Origin: Veillonella absiana | GTDB taxonomy: Bacteria > Bacillota > Negativicutes > Veillonellales > Veillonellaceae | Length of the DNA: 64,000 bases | Assembly: GCF_032970905.1 (NCBI RefSeq) | Contig: NZ_JAWJZA010000004.1 | Strand: one strand, 5' to 3' | Part shown: positions 60,727 through 64,000 of the stretch, in pieces | How the letters are laid out: the number at the start of each line of letters is the position of its first letter | How positions within the stretch are numbered: the stretch's first letter is position 1 | Position numbers and translations under genes: made by a program | Notes under the pieces: generated by a model | Databases searched by the model: none | Seen by the model: only the letters and a program-made list of their open reading frames with translations | Told to the model about the DNA's origin: nothing

Positions 60727-61401
60727 GTGGAATTTTTAGAGTTAAGTACATGGATAATTATTGGCAAGATTATTATGATAGATATTTTGCTAGCTGGCGA
60801 TAATGCTGTCGTTATTGGTATGGCCGCAGGAAAATTGAGCCCGGACCTCCAAAAGAAAGCGATTTTATGGGGGACATTTGGTGCCATCGCGTTGCGCTTG
60901 TTATTTGCAACGGTATTAGTAGAGGCGTTACATTTGATTCCAGCCATTCATTTGGGCGGTGGTCTCGTATTGTTGTGGATTGCCATTCAATTATTGAAAG
61001 GTGATGACGAGGAACACAATATCGAAGCTAAGGATTCCTTACGTGGCGCCGTATTTACGATCATTATGGCCGATGCCATGATGAGTATCGATAATGTACT
61101 CGGTGTAGTAGGTGCATCCAATGGTCACTTGGAATTTGTTAGCGTCGGTATGTTAATTACGGTGCCACTCATCATTTACGGATCTTCCATATTTGCTAAA
61201 TTAATTGGTAAATACCCAATCATCTTGTTATTTGGCGGTGGTTTGCTTGGTTGGGTTGCCGGTGAAATGATGGTAGAGGACCCAATTTTAATGCCATACG
61301 TACAAGGTGAGGAATTGTTCTTTAAAATTGGTACCGTATTCTTCGTTCTTATCGTAACAGCGATGATCAAGGCATACCGTAAATTGAAAGCAAGAAAATA
61401 G
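60727..61401 (+). CDS. TerC/YjbE-family membrane protein
   Basis: 224 residues from a GTG with GAGGGG upstream. It shows the same signatures as its neighbour: IMIDILLAGDNAVVIGMAAGKLS, AVFTIIMADAMMSIDNVLGVVG, and GGGLLGWVAGEMMVEDPI. It is about two-thirds identical in the first 60 residues and clearly a paralogue. It probably moves metal ions; specificity is unknown. rlmD follows 25 bases after the stop. Confidence 0.88.
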   Translation: MEFLELSTWIIIGKIIMIDILLAGDNAVVIGMAAGKLSPDLQKKAILWGTFGAIALRLLFATVLVEALHLIPAIHLGGGLVLLWIAIQLLKGDDEEHNIEAKDSLRGAVFTIIMADAMMSIDNVLGVVGASNGHLEFVSVGMLITVPLIIYGSSIFAKLIGKYPIILLFGGGLLGWVAGEMMVEDPILMPYVQGEELFFKIGTVFFVLIVTAMIKAYRKLKARK

Positions 61402-61426
61402 TAACATTAATCATAAGTAGGATACA

Positions 61427-62836
61427 ATGGGAAAACAACAACGAAAACAAGAAAAAACATCCAAGAAATGGGCGAATCTGCCTGTTTCTATGGATGAAAT
61501 TGTTTCAGTCAATATTCATGGTATCGGTTCTAGTGGCGAAGGAGTGGGCAAAGTACAGGATTTTACTGTCTTTGTCCCTTTTGCGTTACCAGGGGAAACC
61601 GTAACCGTAAAAATTACAACACTGAAAAAAACATATGCGGTGGGTCAACTAGTATCAGTGGATATGCCGGCAGATAATCGTATCGAGCCGAAATGTGAGC
61701 TCTACGGCACCTGTGGGGGCTGCCAGCTACAACATATTACATATGAAGGACAACTGGCCCTTAAAACGCAAAAAGTGCGTGATGTCATTGAACGTATCGG
61801 TCACCTCAATCCCGATTTGGTAAAACCAACGAAGGGGCCTGAAAATCCTTGGGCGTACCGCAATAAAATGCAAATGCCTGTAGGTGGTACAAAACAACAC
61901 ATCAAAATGGGCTTCTATGCCATGGGTTCTCATGATATCGTGCAGGGCACCAATTGCCTTATCCAACGAGATGAAAATAACCAAATCGCTCAGGTCTGCT
62001 ACGATACAGTCGTTCATTTAAGTATCGAGCCATATAACGAACTCACCGGCGAGGGTATATTGCGCCATGTTATTGGCCGTATTGGTGAAAGTGGATGGAT
62101 GGTAATCCTAGTTACCACAAGTGAAAGTCTACCAAATGCAGACAAATGGGTAGCAGCCATTCGCGAACAATTACCACAAGTAACATCCATCGTACAAAAT
62201 ATTAATCCCAAGAAAACAAATGTCATCTTGGGACCAAAAAATATTTTACTATATGGTGATGAGTACATTCGAGATAGCATCAAGGACATCTCCTTTAATC
62301 TATCTCCACATTCCTTCTTTCAGGTTAATCCTGAACAAACAACAGTACTGTACGATCAAGCATTAACCTATGCGGACCTACAAGGCGATGAAACCGTTAT
62401 CGATGCGTATTGTGGCACAGGAACTATATCCTTGTTCCTAGCCCATAAAGCAAAACACGTCATCGGTATCGAAATAGTAGAACCAGCTATTCTAGATGCA
62501 CGGGAAAATGCGAAACGCAATGGCTTTACCAATACCGAATTTATCGTAGCCGACGCCGCCGTAGAAATGCCAAAACTCTACAAAAACGGTGTGCGTCCCG
62601 ATGTTATCGTTTTCGATCCCATCCGCGCCGGCTGTAAGGAAGAAGTCCTAACCTCTGCCGTTGCTATGGAACCAAAGAAAATCGTTTACGTATCCTGCAA
62701 CCCAGCCACCATGGCCCGGGACATCGCCATCTTAGTAGATAACGGATATGAACTACAAGAAGTCCAACCCGTGGACATGTTCCCCATGACCAGCCATGTG
62801 GAGTGCGTAGCGTTGATGTCAAGGGTTCAGAAGTAA
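61427..62836 (+). CDS. rlmD: 23S rRNA (uracil-C5)-methyltransferase, RlmD/RumA family
   Basis: 469 residues. An N-terminal TRAM domain (VSVNIHGIGSSGEGVGKVQD) precedes the Fe-S Cys motif CELYGTCGGCQLQH. The methyltransferase domain has the SAM-binding DAYCGTGTISLFLA and the catalytic VSCNPATMARD. It methylates a uracil of 23S rRNA (m5U). Which of several U positions is targeted is not determined by sequence. GTAGGATACA precedes the ATG. The terminator at 62866 follows. To its right, foreign DNA begins. Confidence 0.92.
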   Translation: MGKQQRKQEKTSKKWANLPVSMDEIVSVNIHGIGSSGEGVGKVQDFTVFVPFALPGETVTVKITTLKKTYAVGQLVSVDMPADNRIEPKCELYGTCGGCQLQHITYEGQLALKTQKVRDVIERIGHLNPDLVKPTKGPENPWAYRNKMQMPVGGTKQHIKMGFYAMGSHDIVQGTNCLIQRDENNQIAQVCYDTVVHLSIEPYNELTGEGILRHVIGRIGESGWMVILVTTSESLPNADKWVAAIREQLPQVTSIVQNINPKKTNVILGPKNILLYGDEYIRDSIKDISFNLSPHSFFQVNPEQTTVLYDQALTYADLQGDETVIDAYCGTGTISLFLAHKAKHVIGIEIVEPAILDARENAKRNGFTNTEFIVADAAVEMPKLYKNGVRPDVIVFDPIRAGCKEEVLTSAVAMEPKKIVYVSCNPATMARDIAILVDNGYELQEVQPVDMFPMTSHVECVALMSRVQK

Positions 62837-62865
62837 TGTGTGAAAAGGACTTGAAATAAGGGGAT

Positions 62866-62905
62866 TTCCGAGGGTTGAAGGTTAAACTTCAGCTCTCGAA
62901 TTTTT
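62866..62905 (+). terminator. Intrinsic terminator after rlmD
   Basis: TTCCGAGGGTTGAAG pairs with CTTCAGCTCTCGAA (two wobble/one bulge) around a short loop, followed by five T. It marks the last native-looking sequence before the composition change. Confidence 0.85.
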
Positions 62906-62920
62906 GGTTGTAATCGAGGA

Positions 62921-63697
62921 ACCATTATTATCGGTCAGGGCTCGAAGCTTGGCTGGACCAGCAATGTTATCATTGGTCTGTTTATAGCATTTGCGATTGC
63001 CGCCATTGCCTTTTTTAAGATTGAGTCGAGCAAGGCCAACGCATTCGTTGATTTCAAATTATTCAGCAACAGCACCTATACCGGCGCAACGCTGTCAAAC
63101 TTTTTGCTGAATGGAGCCGCAGGAACGATTTTAGTCACACTTACTCTTGTGCAGAAGGGTGCCGGCTTATCCTTCTTCGAGGCCGGTTTGCTTACCTTGG
63201 GCTACCTGACTGCCATCCTTGCTACGATAAGGGTCGGGGAAAAGCTCCTGCAAAAATGGGGGCCGCGCAAGCCAATGCTGTTGGGCTGCAGTATTACGGC
63301 TGTGGGCATCCTGCTTAACTGCCTCAGCTTTCTTTATGCCTGGCAGTATATGATAGCCTCAGTCATAGGTTTCACACTGTTTGGCATAGGATTAGGGTTT
63401 TACGCAACTCCTTCAACTGACGCGGCCTTGTCGAACGTCCCACAGGACCAGGTGGGTGCTGCGGCCGGGATTTACAAGATGGCCTCCAGCTTGGGTGCGG
63501 CTTTTGGAGTTGCAATCTCAGCCGCGATTTTCACGGGGTTAAGCAGTGAGAAGGTTGTTTACTGGCATGAACTTTTCATAGGCCGTACCGATAATGTGGA
63601 AGTGAGGTTTGCCGCTGCTGTGGCCTTGCTTTTCAATCTCTTGATGACCCTTGTCGCGATAGCGGCAATCACAAAGACCGTTCCCAAAAAAGCTTAG
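62921..63697 (+). pseudogene. 5'-truncated MFS drug exporter (DHA2-like) remnant
   Basis: An open frame without a proper start carries the C-terminal half of a 14-helix MFS exporter: GQGSKLGWTSNVIIGLFIAF, then hydrophobic segments, FEAGLLTLGYL, GLGFYATPSTDAALSNVP and DQVGAAAGIYKMASSLGAAFG. The N-terminal half is missing; the frame begins after a stop at 62876-62878, only 40 bases past rlmD. GC content is much higher than in its neighbours, so it came from another organism. An internal ATG at 63104 would give 197 residues, not a functional exporter. It keeps its own terminator. Confidence 0.85.
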
Positions 63698-63749
63698 GAT
63701 TGAAGCTGGAGGCCTCGGGAAAACGATTTTGCCTGATCATTTTAAAAAG

Positions 63750-63793
63750 GCCCATCGGTATCGTGCTTCAGAACGATACCGATGGGCTTTTTT
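63750..63793 (+). terminator. Intrinsic terminator of the MFS remnant
   Basis: A perfect 15-bp stem GCCCATCGGTATCGT/ACGATACCGATGGGC with an 8-base loop, A residues before and T residues after. It was carried along with the foreign gene. Confidence 0.95.
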
Positions 63794-63869
63794 ATTAAGA
63801 AAACGGCTTTCCCTGTTCGTAGCGCGTTCTTGCAATGGGAGATCCGATAGCTACATTTAGGAAGTATTA

Positions 63870-64000
63870 AGAAAGAAACCCGAATTGCAATAATAAGTTG
63901 AACACCCGGCGAACCTTTATGCAGTAAGTGCTGCAAGCATTTCTTCCCTAAAGCACTCCTCGGGTGTCTTATAGCCGAGTATTTTTCTTGGCAGGGTGTT
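63870..64000. mobile_element. End of an IS30-family element (truncated by window edge)
   Basis: Contains the transposase C-terminus plus the non-coding end with GTGTTCAAC-type sequence (on the minus strand, CGGGTGTTCAACTTATTATT then GCAATTC), which resembles IS30-family ends. The exact outer boundary (about 63870-63897) cannot be set because the other end is outside the window. Confidence 0.65.
63917..64000 (-). CDS. IS30-family transposase, C-terminal end (partial)
   Basis: The last 27 codons and stop of a minus-strand gene: NTLPRKILGYKTPEECF then REEMLAALTA. The string NTLPRKxLGYKTPEE is a hallmark of the IS30 transposase C-terminus. The rest lies beyond the window. Confidence 0.85.
   Translation of the reverse strand, partial: NTLPRKILGYKTPEECFREEMLAALTA

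Noticed and set aside
63104..63697. Intact 197-residue MFS transporter
   Set aside because: Homology continues upstream of the ATG in the same frame to about 62921, so this is the C-terminal part of a truncated gene.
63742..63936. 64-codon minus-strand frame near the right end
   Set aside because: It crosses a strong terminator hairpin and the IS end and has no family features.
1..64000. CRISPR arrays, tRNA or rRNA genes
   Set aside because: I saw no regularly spaced repeats, tRNA cloverleaf with CCA-type end, or rRNA segments; a computed scan would be needed to exclude a single tRNA.

Overview
The window looks like chromosome of a low-GC, two-membraned (diderm) Firmicute of the class Negativicutes, most probably Veillonella. 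The reasons are an AT-rich background with Firmicute-type Shine-Dalgarno sites and promoters, Firmicute gene orders (fapR-plsX-fabHKDG-acpP-fabF-rnc, radical SAM-smc-ftsY, yceD-rpmF, the SCIFF peptide with its maturase), and outer-membrane machinery that monoderm Firmicutes lack (an OstA/LptD-like protein, a secretin). The genus is an inference from recall, not a database match.

Layout. 57-2752: an ECF transporter S component, the small SCIFF peptide and its radical SAM maturase. 2870-7660: hydrogenase maturation genes hypF, hypC, hypD, hypE with no hydrogenase in view. 7827-11209: three exported proteins, including a repeat-rich one next to an LptD-like protein. 11399-15166: a probable BirA-controlled operon (hotdog-like protein, bioY, thiolase, acyl-CoA ligase). 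15209-19944: nucleoid-associated protein, YbaK deacylase, RNase H, and two extended SDR sugar epimerases around a DUF1294 membrane protein. 20242-24245: a GspC/PilP-like protein, a secretin and an ABC-F ATPase. 24402-29127: a complete branched-chain amino-acid ABC transporter, livKHMGF. 29117-29763: a repeat-rich intergenic region and then a complex nrdD leader with two NrdR boxes and a folded-RNA candidate. 29764-32432: nrdDG.

32563-34073 (minus strand): a gamma-carbonic-anhydrase-like protein and a FabK-like flavoenzyme. 34417-35379: rubredoxin (too short for usual ORF cut-offs), DUF177/YceD and rpmF. 35613-44278: the fatty-acid synthesis cluster from fapR to rnc, with one FabK and one FabK-like paralogue. 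44331-50616: Elp3-like radical SAM protein, smc, ftsY and an unknown small protein. 50628-57722: uvrB, uvrA, uvrC. 57874-58030 is a nested palindrome between convergent uvrC and a MATE exporter (58033-59373, minus). 59747-61401: two TerC-family membrane proteins, then rlmD. From about 62906 the base composition changes: a 5'-truncated MFS drug-exporter remnant with its own terminator, then the 3' end of an IS30-type transposase running out of the window, a clear sign of transferred DNA.

Most of the window is core metabolism and information processing. The least explained pieces are the three-helix RNA candidate in the nrdD leader, the nested palindromes and tandem repeat after livF and after uvrC, the BirA-box operon with an added hotdog protein, the paired palindromes around the fapR promoter, and the repeat protein beside the LptD-like gene.
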